A stretch of 64,000 bases of DNA. Origin: Gymnopus androsaceus JB14. Lineage: Eukaryota > Basidiomycota > Agaricomycetes > Agaricales > Omphalotaceae. Location: positions 375,257 through 439,256 of the forward strand of contig ML769384.1 of assembly GCA_009733575.1 (NCBI GenBank). Reading direction: 5' to 3'. Positions 34,721-45,816 of the stretch are shown one piece after another (the stretch's first letter is position 1; each line of letters begins with the position of its first letter). The notes under the pieces are model-generated. The model saw only the letters and a list, made by a program, of their open reading frames with translations, ran no database searches and was not told the origin of the DNA. Made by a program: the position numbers and the translations under genes.

Positions 34721-35845
34721 ATTGATATTGAAGTGTTGAGGTTGTGTCTTGGTTTAGATAGCGGGGGTTTCTGGAAAGAAAGAAAAAGAGGAAGCTTATA
34801 TAGACAAAATATCACAACATGACATCATACGATAAAACACTAGCTTTTCGATGGAGCTCAAAAGCAACAAGAAAGACTTGAGAAATCAGAAAACGGTCCA
34901 GCAGTAGTGATCTACGGTTGACAGGGGCCAAGGATCCCAAAAGAGCTAAACACACATTTGCTGCGGAACAATAAATTCCAGAATTCGAAAACACACGCGA
35001 GATTGTTGTCGTGCAACTGCCGGAATCGGATGAACGCTAAGGCTGTATTTGGTGTCATTACAAAGATCCATAACTCGGACAGTGACCACGGCCATGCGAG
35101 AAGAATCATCATTCCCCGAGTCAGGGACCTAGCGAGGGAATTACTCGGGAACTCTTGCCTATTGCGACGACGGCAAGAGGGTGTGAGAAGATGATGAGGA
35201 ACCGTGTTGGTAACCGGGATGAGGGACGGGACGACGTTGAGGTGCGTGCCAATGTCAAGGCACTGTGGCCATCTGATACACAAGCCGTGTCAGCACATAT
35301 GGGGGTCGTCGGAGAGAGGCTGGAAGGCCGAAGACCGATGTGTCAGGACCAGTAAGGACGGCGGACAGAAGGAGGTGATATCGTTGAGGTATGATGAAAG
35401 CTTGATATACTATACTAGTGGGCGCTAGAATGAGCCCCTGGGCTGAAGAAAAACCGTATATCAGTCGGTAGATAAATGGTAGAAAGGTTTAAGACAGACC
35501 AGGGAGGATGGATGGATGCACTTGACTTAACTCATTAGAGCTTGAAATTATATGCGATGTCGGCGAGCCTTTGAGCTTGGAAGGTGAGCATATATACCAG
35601 AATGGATGAAGAACGAACAAGAGAGAGAAAGAGCGAAGGAAATGGAAAAGAAAAATAGAAAGAATGGGAGGCCGATGAGAGAGTGAGGAAGAAAGAAAGG
35701 GGAAAACAAACAGAACGTTGTATGGCAACCAGTGCCTTTTATATGCGCGGTTGAGCCATTTTCGCGGCCCGCATTTACATGAGCCATATTTGCGCAGTAA
35801 TGATTGGCTGTCAGCCCCCATCATTTCATCATTTTTGACTACAGT
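34721..35845. other. Intergenic, divergent promoters, with polypurine tract
   Basis: It lies between the metallothionein (minus) and the amadoriase (plus). No gene is supported. From about 35606 to 35703 the plus strand is almost pure A/G (polypyrimidine on the minus strand). A possible TATA for the amadoriase is TTTTATATG near 35737-35745, about 100 bp from its start. Confidence 0.4.
34794..34802 (-). promoter_or_regulatory. TATA box of the metallothionein gene
   Basis: TATATAAGC on the minus strand, 74 bp upstream of the start codon. A consensus TATA box is in keeping with a strongly inducible gene such as a metallothionein. Confidence 0.55.
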
Positions 35846-37645
35846 ATGTTCAACATCGATTCCTCCGTTCTCATTTTTGGAGGAGCTGGAACCTTGGGAT
35901 CGTCTACTGCCTTGCATCTAGCTCGAAAAGGGTTCCGGAACATACATGTTCTCGATGTGTATCCCATTCCAAGCGCTCAGAGTGCTGGAAATGATCTAAA
36001 CAAGATAATGGGCACCAGTCTGCGGAATCCAGTCGATAAGCAACTCAGTCTCGAAGCGGAAGATATGTGGTACTAGGTGCTTTCTCTCTCAAGAAATATA
36101 CTAAAATCCTTCAGGTCTAATGACCCGACCTTTTCTCCATTTTATCATCGTTCCGGACGTGTAAGTAAACTTACTTTATCAGAGCTTCGATTCAGCACTC
36201 AATCTGTAACATAGTTGGACTGCTGTGGCTCTCCTGATGGCATCCAGGACCTTAGAGACACGGTTGCAAAGCTACAGCAAGCCGGACTCGGGCATACCGT
36301 GGAATGGTTGGACACGGAAGCCCAAATTGTCCAACGCGTACCCCAATTAGCCGGCTCTGATATTCAAGTGCAGTATTAGTCTTACTATTCACGGAAGAAC
36401 AAGCCTTACAGCATTCTCAAGGGATGGAAAGGTATATTCTTCGAAAAAGGTGGATGGCTCGCTGCTGCCAAGGCTATCGATTCGGTCGGTAAAGAGCTCG
36501 TGCGACATGGTGTGAAATTCTCGTTCGGAGAGTGGGTACATATTTCTACATCCTCTCCCTAGAGACTTATAATCTCCCGCATAGCTCCGGTGTATTCGAT
36601 AGTCTCATTCTGTCTGACGACGGAAAAAACTGTTTGGGTGCTGTGACAAAAGATGGAACCCGATACTTGGCTGATCGAGTTGTTCTGGCGTCCGGTGCAT
36701 GGACACCTTCTCTCGTTGATTTGGAGGATCAGTGCTGTTCCAAGGCTTGGGTGTACGCCCACATGCAACTGACTCCCGATGAAGTTAAAGCATACGCTGG
36801 ATGTCCAGTGGTATACAACGAAGATCTCGGATTTTTCTTTGAGCCCAACGAGTAAGCATACTATCAGTGATCTTCTCTAGCCTAAAATCAATTCTCATAC
36901 TAGAAACGGAGTCATTAAAGTATGCGACGAATTCCCTGGCTTCACTCGATACAAGATGCATCAGCCGTTTGGCTCCCCGAAGCCAATTAGCGTCTCAGTC
37001 CCGCGATCTCATGCCCGCCATCCGACTGATACATATCCTCATGCGTCCGAGGTTACCATACGCAAAGCCATTGCAGCATTCTTACCTAAATTCAAGGACA
37101 AGGAGTTATTTAACCGTGCTATGTGCTGGTGTGCTGATACGGCGGATGCGAATCTGCTGATATGCGAGCATCCTCTATGGAAGGTATGTTTTTCCAACTG
37201 CGCTGGAAAGTTGAGGCTCAATATGGCTTCGACTGACTTCAATCAGAACTTTTTCTTGGCTACTGGTGATAGTGGGTAAGCACAATACCTTAATTTCATC
37301 ATCCGACGAACAATTCAACCTATTCCATGCAAGACACTCATTCAAGCTTCTTCCAATCGTAAGATTTTTTTTCTTGTACTGTAGTAATTTAACCTTCCTC
37401 GCTAGATTGGCAAACACATCGTAGAGCTGCTAGCAGGAACCCTACAGAAAGACATGCGGGAGGCATGGAGATGGCGTCCAGGATCTGGGGACGCACGAAA
37501 GTCCGTACGAAGAGCATCAGCCAAGGATCTTGCTGATCTTCCAGGATGGAAGCATGAATCGAAAGAAAGCAAAGAAAGCAGCAAGGAACAGAACAAAGAT
37601 ATTGGACAATCTAGCATGGACCCATCTTGCTGTGTATCTGTATAG
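35846..37645 (+). CDS. Fructosyl amino acid oxidase (amadoriase) type FAD oxidoreductase
   Basis: Start at 35846 (MFNIDSSVLIFGGAGTLGSS); the dinucleotide fold GGAGTLGSSTALHLARKG binds FAD. Other segments: FYHRSGRLD, WLDTEAQIVQRVPQL, GWKGIFFEKGGWLAAAKAID, DGTRYLADRVVLASGAWTPS, FGSPKPISVSVPRSHARHPT, MCWCADTADANLLICEHP and the late NFFLATGDSGHSFKLLPIIG. The CWCxDT cysteine matches the residue that holds FAD covalently in fructosyl amino acid oxidases and sarcosine oxidases; the GDSGHSFKLLP block is a hallmark of the amadoriase branch. Such enzymes oxidise glycated amino acids to glucosone, amine and hydrogen peroxide. The C-terminus (DPSCCVSV-stop at 37643-37645) lacks a peroxisomal SKL-type signal. 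At least seven introns. The stop is only 31 bp from the stop of the next, convergent gene. Confidence 0.8.
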
Positions 37646-37676
37646 TAAACTCCCTGAATTATGAATTATTTATTTT

Positions 37677-38899
37677 TCAAGTCCACGTCATTTCTTTCCT
37701 TCTAGTCCTGGTAAGCTGAACATCTATACAAAGAAGTATCAGTACTTCCAACAACATTTTTCCTTGGAATACTGAACTCGCCTCAAATATGGTTTCGGAA
37801 GGGACTCCCCAGCCTCTCGTCCCCTCCACACGACTATACATTCTTGTTCCTAGCATGACACCGATAACTGCACCGGTCTCTTCATCTATAATCGGACCTC
37901 CGCTAGACCCCGCAGTGGGCAATGGTGAGAATAAGAGATGAGAAAGGGCATCATACGTCCCCGGCTATAGAATGTTAGTAGTTTCTCAGATATAAACGTA
38001 TGAACACCTACCATAGTTTCCCTTCCTGCAAAGTCTCGATACCCCAATACAGTTCCCCGGACCCATTTACTCCATGAATTCTCGATCCATGGGCTCCATC
38101 CAGCTTCACTCGGAGGTTCATGAGACACAAGATGCCCCAAGACCCGAGTTTCTGGGTGTACGGGATAGGGAGATACAGGAAGAGTTGCTACGGGAGGTTT
38201 TTTGCAACTCAGTATCATCAAATCGGACCTTGGGAGGCAGGAAACAATCTCAGTAACAGGGTAGATGCTACCTTCACTTGACATCACAAAGGAACCAGAG
38301 CTAACGCGTCTGGGAGAGCGATTATCCAAGGTGCGATCGGCTCCAGATTTTAACATTAGAGGGGACCGACGAATCTGTCCAAAGATAAGCAGCAAGAACA
38401 CGCAGGAAAGGAAGAAGCTTGCACCTCCTCAAATGTATGCGCACAGGTAAGAATTAAGGACTCTCCCTCACGCTGCGAGGGTGCTTCCAACGCAAATCCG
38501 GATGCAACAGTAACTTTGTGTTCATCTCCGTCCTGCACACAGTGAGCGACCAATAACACATCCGTATTATTAGCGGAAGTCGATTCGCGGTTCACTTTCC
38601 GCGTAGCGGAGGGCCGAGACTCGTATAAGAGGGAAACACCAAGAACATGCCCAGAGTTGCTCGTATAACTGCGAGCTAGGTCACCGAGCGTGGCGTTTTT
38701 TGTGGAGGAACCAGCAGACAATATTCGGCGGTCTAATGGTGGAAGAGATACTCGGAAAGACATTTTTAGCCGCTCCTTCAGGTGGCGGAGGAGCTCTGAG
38801 GCCCGGGTTCAGCAAGGACGGAGAGACAGTAGCGTAGGATGGACAAGTATTCCTCGTAAGTAAGGGCAAAACCAAGCGAGCTCCAGAGCGTCTAAACAT
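37677..38899 (-). CDS. Trypsin-fold serine protease, probable mitochondrial leader
   Basis: The triad can be seen in order: His in LILTCAHTFEE (about 38430), Asp in LPRSDLMILSC (about 38220) and Ser in TAGSSGGPIIDEETGAVIGV (about 37910), the GSSGGP form common to HtrA-like and related chymotrypsin-fold proteases. No PDZ domain is seen, so it is not a full HtrA. The upstream start at 38899 gives MFRRSGARLVLPLLTRNTCP, a mitochondrial-type leader, and runs to APPPPEGAAK; the downstream part begins MSFRVSLPPLDRRILSAGSS (38763) in another frame, the two meeting at an A5 run (about 38764-38768). With one A fewer they fuse. The 3' end can be read through or with a GC-AG intron (gcgagt to gttcag, about 37716-37781) before LTRTRRKEMTWT-stop at 37677. 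Confidence 0.65.
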
Positions 38900-39057
38900 A
38901 AGTTAACAGGGGGTGGTTGGCGTGAAAGATAAGAAGGGCAATCTTGACTGTTGCTAAGCTTTACTTTACTTCTTACTTCTTAACTGTTCGACGTCACATC
39001 TTGTTTATGCGACTAAATCGTATCCGTTGATTAGCAAGCTCTCAGCCCTACATCATG

Positions 39058-39152
39058 GCCCGCCTAGCTCAATCGGATAGAGCGTCAGACTCTTAAGGCG
39101 GGTAAACCAGTTTGGTATCTGAAGGCTGCGAGTTCGACCCTCGCGGTGGGCT
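39058..39152 (+). tRNA. tRNA-Lys (anticodon CTT) with a 21-nt intron
   Basis: The acceptor stem GCCCGCC (39058-39064) pairs with GGTGGGC (39145-39151), with one G-T pair. The D arm contains GCTCAATCGGATAGAGC. The anticodon stem TCAGA (at about 39088) pairs with TCTGA, with loop CTCTTA-A and anticodon CTT. An intron of about 21 nt (ggcgggtaaaccagtttggt region) interrupts after position 37, the standard site. The T arm is GCGAG-TTCGACC-CTCGC. A pol III T4 run follows 18 bp downstream (39170-39173). All features of a functional nuclear tRNA-Lys are present. Confidence 0.93.
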
Positions 39153-39169
39153 ATAAAGAGGCTATAAGA

Positions 39170-39193
39170 TTTTCTGCAATGTGATATTTTTTT
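39170..39193 (+). terminator. RNA polymerase III terminator runs after tRNA-Lys
   Basis: T4 at 39170-39173 and a longer T7 at 39187-39193 follow the tRNA. The first is the minimal pol III stop, and the second would be a back-up. Confidence 0.5.
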
Positions 39194-39246
39194 ATAGAAA
39201 AAAAATCAGTTTTAATTAAGCACAAGCTTTATTATTTCTACGTGCA

Positions 39247-42200
39247 TTATATCTCATACGAAATATCAGCATCATCGTCTACCACAAAACTCCCAAATTC
39301 GTATGCATCCGGCTCGTCGTCATCTCTTGGGGGCGAACTTGATACCCCCTCCCTCCTTTGGTTGCCGCTCATCGAGTTACGTCCAAATGGCCCCCTTCTC
39401 ATGGGTTTGTTAGCAAACGTCGGGGCTCCACTAGGTGCCTGCGTCATAAGAGAGCGGCGATAGGCTAGAGTCTGATCATACGAAGGCGAAACTTGCGTCT
39501 CCGGAAACTCCTCTACAAACAGCCTGTCCGATTCGCTCTCGACATCCTCGCTCCCGGACGAACCCTCGCTGACTTCGTCTCCAGAATGTTCAGCAGCATA
39601 CTCAAACAAAGGATTATGCTTCAGCGGAATAATCGGTCGCTTCTTGTGCTTCTCCTTGGAACGCTTTCTAGCCGGTGACGGTTCCATGTCTGCCTCGGAA
39701 GAGTCTCGTCGCCGTCGGAGGCGCCGAGGAGCCTGCGAAGGACTTTCGTCTGCAGGCGAAGAGCGAGGCAGGGGTCCGGCTATGCGCTTTGTACCTGTTA
39801 TACCGGCAAGTCTGGGAGCAAAGGTAGGTTCAGGAGCCTGCGGGGATTCAATGACGGAAATGGGAGAAGACGCTGTGAAACGGGCAGGGAGCGCAGGGGG
39901 AGGCATATCGGTTCGACGGGTGGATTTATGTGGTGGCGAAGGAACTCTGGTCTTCTCCCTCTGTTCAGAGGAAAACCAGGATCTATTTCGTATTTGGGAT
40001 GGTGGAGGGGGCGATAATTTATCTTCCCCAGGCTCCAGGTCGTCGATCAGCATCCTTTCTGGGGACGAATTATGAGTGGAACGTGAAGGCGAGGCAGCAA
40101 AATCATTGTCAAGCTCCATGATGGAATTGTCTAGCACTGGGGATCGCTTCGTTTTTTTGACGACCGGGGATGAATCAAGCTCGAAAACCAAAACGTTGTC
40201 ATCATCGGATTGCCATGAGAGCTCAATCTCGCCATTCATCTGTGGAGATTGACTTGGTGACTTTCGACGTCCTGGTGATTCGAAAGGCTGTTCGAAATCT
40301 TTTTCAAATGATCAGCAAAATATACCGCTTAAAAACGCAAAAGATTACCTGAAAAATCATCACCATGATCTGAATCCGAATCAGTCAAGTCGATGACTCC
40401 AACGTCTCCATCGACAATAGCCTGGTCAGAGGAACCTCTACGAGGAGAGGAATTGGGAATAGCTGGCTTTTTCGGGAAAATTCCATTCTCGATCAGCATA
40501 TCATCCGAATCATCGTCACCTTTCGCTAGAAGCTGACTAGTGGTCCATTCGCTAACCGGAGGCTCATTCTTTTCCTTCCCCTTCCTTTTCTTGCCCTTCG
40601 CCTTGTTGGGATCCAAGGTCTTGGATTTACGCAAGGTACTAGTACTGGCCTTGGGTTTAGGATCCGCCGCCGACTTGGACTTTTTGAGTAGCGGAGCAAC
40701 TCCAGCAGCAATGTCCAAATCATCCGAATCGTCTTCCCCCAAAGCCTCAAAATCCTTCGGCACGCGAGTTTTCTTGACCTTCTTCTTCCCTTTCGCTATC
40801 AAATCGGCAACACTAACAAAACCCGTACTCGCCCCCTGCGGAATGTTTCTCCCCATATCATCATTCCTCTTGCGTTTAACACCCTTCTTTGGTTGGTCAT
40901 CACCTTGTGCGCGCTTCCTCCGCCCTACCTCGCGCACGTAAGGATGAATTTCCATCTCCTTCTCGAGACATTGTGGATGGACGTTGTCTGGAAGTAAGCG
41001 TTTGACGTCCGCGTAGAATTCTAGATGGGACCCGTGCATAATCGAGGCTAGGACATCGTCGTAGGTGGATTTGGCCTTGTCAAAGTTGAGCTCTTCCCGA
41101 CCGTCTGCGAGCAGAGCATGTACGTGACCGGAACGCTTTCGCCCAGTACGTCCTAATCTTTGGAGCTAATGTGGAGGTGAGAAACTTGGTTTTGAGAATA
41201 AAAAACCCCACATACCATGCGAATTGGCGTCTTCTGCGTATCATAAAGGACAGCGAGATCTACTTCTCCGATGTCTAAACCTTCTTCGCCAACAGACGTC
41301 GCAACGAGGACATTGAATTCATTGTTCTTGAATCTTTGGATAACCTTTAATGGTGCGACGGTTTAGTCAAGCCTTCCCTTGAAAAATGAAAAGGAGACTA
41401 CTATACCTCCAGCTGTTCACGTTGCGCCAGACCTTTCTTCCCTTTTTTGTCTGTCCCTTGACCAATAAACGCCGTAGCCCGAATAAGAGGCTGCTCCTCA
41501 TTCAACATGGCTACAATTTCATCCACCGCCGTCCGATACGTGACAAAGACCATCGCCTTTGTCGCTCCCTCTCCCTCTTCCGGATCCCCGTCCTCGTTCA
41601 TCCGAGAACCAAAATGCTGCACAATCAGAGTCTTCATCTTCTCCATCTTGGGATGAATAGAGAAGCCTTGTGCGTGTTGAGCACGAATCTCAGACATGAT
41701 GCTGAGAAAAAGTGGATCGGCGAGGGCTTTCTTGGCTTTGGTGGCTTTTCCTTTCTCGGCGGGTGTCATGTCATCCCGAGCCTCAGGCTCGGTGGCGTAT
41801 GCCTCGAGTTCGTCGTAACACATTTTGATTGTACCCTCCATCTAAGGGGAAACTGATCAATACAACCCCGAAAGATGAACTGGAGGAATGACTTGCAAGA
41901 TAGCCCAAGAATCGAGCAAACGTCGCCAACTTCTGGAGAGGTTGGAAAAGATGACCTTGGTTCTTTTCCCTTAGGCTGGGTATTCGACCTTGAAATGCAT
42001 ATGGATGCATTCGCTCTAGATTGGGTGTGCCAGACCACATACTCGAGACCGACCTAAATATTTGCTGAAGCCGCAACCGTTGAGTTAATAGGGGATTGAA
42101 TAAGTGGTTTGCACTGACTTGCATGTACTTTACAATCGGAGCCTTAATTCTGTCGATCTCGGGAGACATTGGTATAACATGTTGCTCGATTTTCTATAAA

Positions 42201-43743
42201 CAACAGTATGGACAATCAGAAAGACGCAACGCAAAAATGCATACCTTGTCATGATTATAGTGAGCTAGGGATCGCTCGTCCCGAATTTCAATACGACTGA
42301 TGTGCAGACCATCGATAAGTGTTTGCACGGCATCCTTGTTACTTCCGGGAGTAGCAGTGAGAGCTAAGATTCGAAAGTGGGGATTCTTCGCCATCATGTA
42401 GCGAACGACTTGGTTATAAGCGTAATCGCCTGTCGCGCGATGGGCCTCGTCTGGTTCAGTGAGGATTAGCTTAATATATGATGAACAGCAGGTACTTACC
42501 AATGACAAGCAGCACGATATCTCGAGCGTCGCAGCCCGAGTTCTCGGTTTGCAAATCGTTCATAAGCGTCTGAGGCGTCATGTAGAATACACGTTTCGTT
42601 GCGTACTGAGATAGATAAGTTAGAAAGATGGATCGAACAGTAGATACATGGCTCACAAATCGACTCCTGGTTGCTTTACCAACGTTTCCCGTCAACTCTT
42701 CTGCGTCACTACCTGGGATACCACACGCCTCATGACATGCTTCAACTTGCTGCGATACAAGGGGTTTTGTGGGGGCGACGAAGATGACTTTGCCTTCCGG
42801 GAACCATCGATAGTCTGAGCGATGAGGAGTAAGCAAACCGTCGATGATACAGTGGTTTACCCACAGTTCAACATGACTACTCCGGCGATAAAAGTCTTTC
42901 CTAGACCTGTCGGAAGAGCAACTATTGTATTCTCAAAGAGACTGTTTTGAACGATTTCGAATTGATAGTCACGTTTCGGTCGGTTTAGAGGATAGATCCA
43001 ATGTTTAGCCTCGAGAAGGTCAGGTTGGAGTTTCATAGGTGGAGACTGAACATATGTGAGAAGGAGATAATGCACCTTAAATTATGTCACTAACCGGACT
43101 GAAATAAGCAGCAACAGTTGGAGCATGAGCATGAGGATTAAATGAAGAGACGGGGATCCTGACTCACCCAACTACAAAACAGAGTCAGAGTAAGCCCTAC
43201 ACGGAGGAAACTAGACTCACGAGAGATGAATGGCGCTGGAAACTGCTCAAACTCTTCCGCTTCCTCCTCAACATCTTCATCGTTCCTCTGTTTCTGCTTG
43301 CCTTTTGCTTTGCCACTTCTAATCCCGGTCTTGGCGAAAGCAGTGTGGTCCCACTGCTTCGTTTTCCGGGGTTCTGGCGCTACAAGAGGTTTGCTCTTGG
43401 ACTTTTGATTATTGATTCTCGCCCGGCTCGTAGATGCCTCCCTAGGGAGGATCTCTCCAAACAGAGTTGTCTGCAAAGTGCCCTTCGACGCTGTTCTAGT
43501 AGGAATCTGTTGTTGTGGCGGTTTATTGTAGAAGCCTTCGAGCTGCTTGTCGATATCTTTGAGCTCGTTTTCATCAAAGTCAAAAGTGTCATCGTAGTCT
43601 GAGCTTTCTATATTGATTGGAGAAGGCGCTCTGTGGGGTATAGGGGGTCGAGCAGGCGACTGTAGAAGAGCAGCCTCAATTGCGTTGAGCTGTTCCAAAG
43701 TTTCTTCGTCAAAATCGTCCTCGAAATAATCATCAGAGCTCAT
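39247..43743 (-). CDS. MPH1: FANCM/Mph1-type DNA helicase
   Basis: Start at 43743 ([20 protein letters not shown]). The disordered N-terminus has an [10 protein letters not shown] segment that resembles a PCNA-binding (PIP) motif. The helicase core follows: [20 protein letters not shown] with GLGKTFIA (Walker A, about 42890), [34 protein letters not shown] (DEAH box, about 42460), [20 protein letters not shown], then the second RecA domain [40 protein letters not shown] and [21 protein letters not shown] long basic/acidic tail ([27 protein letters not shown]) and an Arg/Ser/Pro-rich end close at YEI-stop (39247-39249). Mph1/FANCM remodels stalled forks and D-loops. About ten introns. All helicase motifs are intact. 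Confidence 0.93.
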
Positions 43744-44816
43744 TCGGGAAGCGTGGATGATGGTTCTAACAAGAGCGCGTTTTTGACGCGATTAGTCACA
43801 TGATTCCTGACTGTTGAGCCAATCACGCAGAACGACGGCCGAAATCAAGTCTTAGTGTCTGGTAAGTAGTGGGTAGTCCAATCTCTTCCTAATCCGCCCG
43901 TTGCTCGTTTCGACCTCCCTTCCACATCCCGGGAGCTTCAGCCTTGAAATCCGACTCAGTTCTTCACTCATATCGCTTGATAATGTTGCGGTTCTTGTCT
44001 TTCCTCCTTCCAATGAGGAGCTCGATGATGAAGACGGAGACGACCACCAAATTATCTGGGAAGGTAAAGCAAATTCGTCCGGCTCATGGCAAACCAAACC
44101 ATTTTACTCTCAGAGGCAGTGTGTTGGCCTTGTTGAAAATGCCATCCTCACCAGCCGTCATTTGCAGCAGCTATACGACCAAGTCCGGGCTGGACTCAAG
44201 ACGGAAGGTACCCACCAGCTAAACCTACATCTGCTCCGTCTCATCCGGTCATAGAGGGAGAGGTTGAGTGTTGGTCTTCCTGCAAATTCCCGTCCTTCGC
44301 GCAGGAATGAACGGGTCGGGAGATCGGATCCAATATTTAACTGCAGATTATCTGTATTCGATATCGTATTAGCATTTGATTTTGATAACAGCAATCTCCC
44401 GAACTCGGTCACTGAAGCAAGATTCACCATCTCCGTACCAGACTTGGATAGACTTGGATCCTTCGTTCGTTGCAGCTCCCGCCTGCAGGTTTACCTCCAT
44501 CGCCATCTCGTACTTCATCTTACGGTGATGTTCAAAAATCAAGTCCGGGATGAACCGTTTCCGCATTTTCCATTACTTCGAAGTTTAACGGCGTCGACGT
44601 CCTTGTCGTCCCGCGCCCCAGTTATCGTATTCTATGCCAAAGTAGACTAGTTTGAATGTTAAACATTGAACACGGGCATCTGAATATCGAAATGTTGCTC
44701 TTTATATTACTATTATCCTTCGCAGAAAGTCTGAGCTACAGTACATATATATATTACAGGCAGGCCAGTCATCAGACAATTACAACAACGGTATGCTACG
44801 AGTTCAGAGGCTGAGG
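43744..44816 (+). other. Possible small gene on plus strand (unrecognised) within intergenic region
   Basis: A protein-like frame runs about 43890-44220: LISLDNVAVLVFPPSNEELD, DEDGDDHQIIWEGKANSSGS, WQTKPFYSQRQCVGLVENAI and LTSRHLQQLYDQVRAGLKTE. A candidate intron (gtaccc at 44209 to catag at about 44269) then gives GEVECWSSCKFPSFAQE-stop. No start codon is present in frame downstream of the stop at about 43872, so an upstream 5' exon (for example from the ATG at about 43800) would be needed. The remainder to 44816 shows nothing clear. I recognise no family. Confidence 0.3.
43775..43799 (-). promoter_or_regulatory. 25-bp element in the MPH1 promoter, shared with 45702-45726
   Basis: This lies 32 bp upstream of the MPH1 start codon. 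On the plus strand it reads gcgcgtttttgacgcg followed by attagtcac. It differs at 2 of 25 positions from the element in front of the Mug135-like gene, in the same orientation relative to the gene. It contains two CGCG cores flanking a T5 run and a GTCAC/GTGAC end. Confidence 0.55.
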
Positions 44817-45679
44817 CTAGACATTAACAAAGTACCGGTCTAATTTATCCTTGCGAGCTTGCAAGGTGTCACCTGCAATGATCCCAAAGGTAAAATTATA
44901 ATAAGAAACAAGTCCGAGAATATCACTATGAGTGAAGTTTCTGAAAGAACCAGTGAATGGACAATACATGTCACCAACTTGTGGGAGGGGGTTAAAGATA
45001 GGGATTTCATGGGTGGTCTGGTTCCGAACGGCCATAGCAAGGGCATTCCCATCCCCGTCGATCTGCAAATACTTGTTGAATGACACCAGTTGAAGTGCTG
45101 GATTCTGTACATACCCATTTTTGAAGCATGTCCAACCGGTCGGGAAGCCGCGAGTCGAGCCGGTTACGTGCCATAGTCCTGTAGTTAAAAATCTCCGCCG
45201 ACTGGACACGTTGATTAAGTTCAATACGTGTGAGACGACCGTTCATATCATTGAGAGAGGTGTTAATTCCATCGAGAACAGCCTGAATACCAGGTTGAAC
45301 AGGCTGATAATGCGCGTACGCTTCTGTAGTAGTGATATCAGTGTGTGATAAAGGCGGGAGTTGGAAATCCTTCATACGTTCGTTAAGAATGACCTGCTTG
45401 CGCAGGATTGCGAGGTGAGTAATATCATTCGTAACTTGCGCATTTTCGTACTCTGCATGGCCGAATTAGAAAATGTTTTGGAAGCGGCGAGAAATGGTAC
45501 CAACGAAGCATCCCCTCCAGTGCCTTTATAGTACCTTCAGCGTGCTGCAAATCTGCACGAGATATTGGAGTACCGCGAAAGATAGGGCGATTAAGATTTA
45601 TTAAGGCCAAGATATCGGCAGGGATCGGAGCTTGGTGGATCATTTGAATAGTAGGAATATCGACGCGGTACTGGGCCAT
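44817..45679 (-). CDS. Mug135-like C-terminal domain protein
   Basis: Start at 45679 (MAQYRVDIPTIQMIHQAPIP). The central part is helical (DGINTSLNDMNGRLTRIELN). The C-terminal third reads QLVSFNKYLQIDGDGNALAM, IFNPLPQVGDMYCPFTGSFR, HSDILGLVSYYNFTFG and DTLQARKDKLDRYFVNV-stop (44817-44819). The NPLPQVGD/lone-helix/DTLxxRxxxLxxFxxV layout matches what I recall of the Mug135-like domain found in many mushroom proteins; fission yeast Mug135 is upregulated in meiosis, with no known activity. Introns at about 45395-45465 and about 45070-45125. It is divergent from the RBM26-like gene with 137 bp between start codons. Confidence 0.6.
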
Positions 45680-45701
45680 GATGAAGTTAATGTTAATGAG
45701 G

Positions 45702-45726
45702 GCGCGTTTTTGACGCAATTGGTCAC
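45702..45726 (-). promoter_or_regulatory. 25-bp element in the Mug135-like promoter, shared with 43775-43799
   Basis: This lies 23 bp upstream of the Mug135-like start codon and within the divergent promoter of the RBM26-like gene. The plus strand reads gcgcgtttttgacgca followed by attggtcac. It matches the MPH1 promoter element at 23 of 25 positions and in the same orientation relative to the minus-strand gene. Confidence 0.55.
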
Positions 45727-45816
45727 GCCCAAATTACTCACAGGGGCGCTAAAAGAATTCGGCTATTCCCTTGCTTTTCCTCAACTTTTCATCTTCTCAA
45801 CCACATCTTGTTCTTC

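Noticed and set aside
35489..35917. Minus-strand frame with many Phe/Leu/Ser (looks like membrane protein)
   Set aside because: It is the translation of the polypurine tract on the opposite strand, so the hydrophobic stretch is a result of base composition. It also overlaps the amadoriase start.
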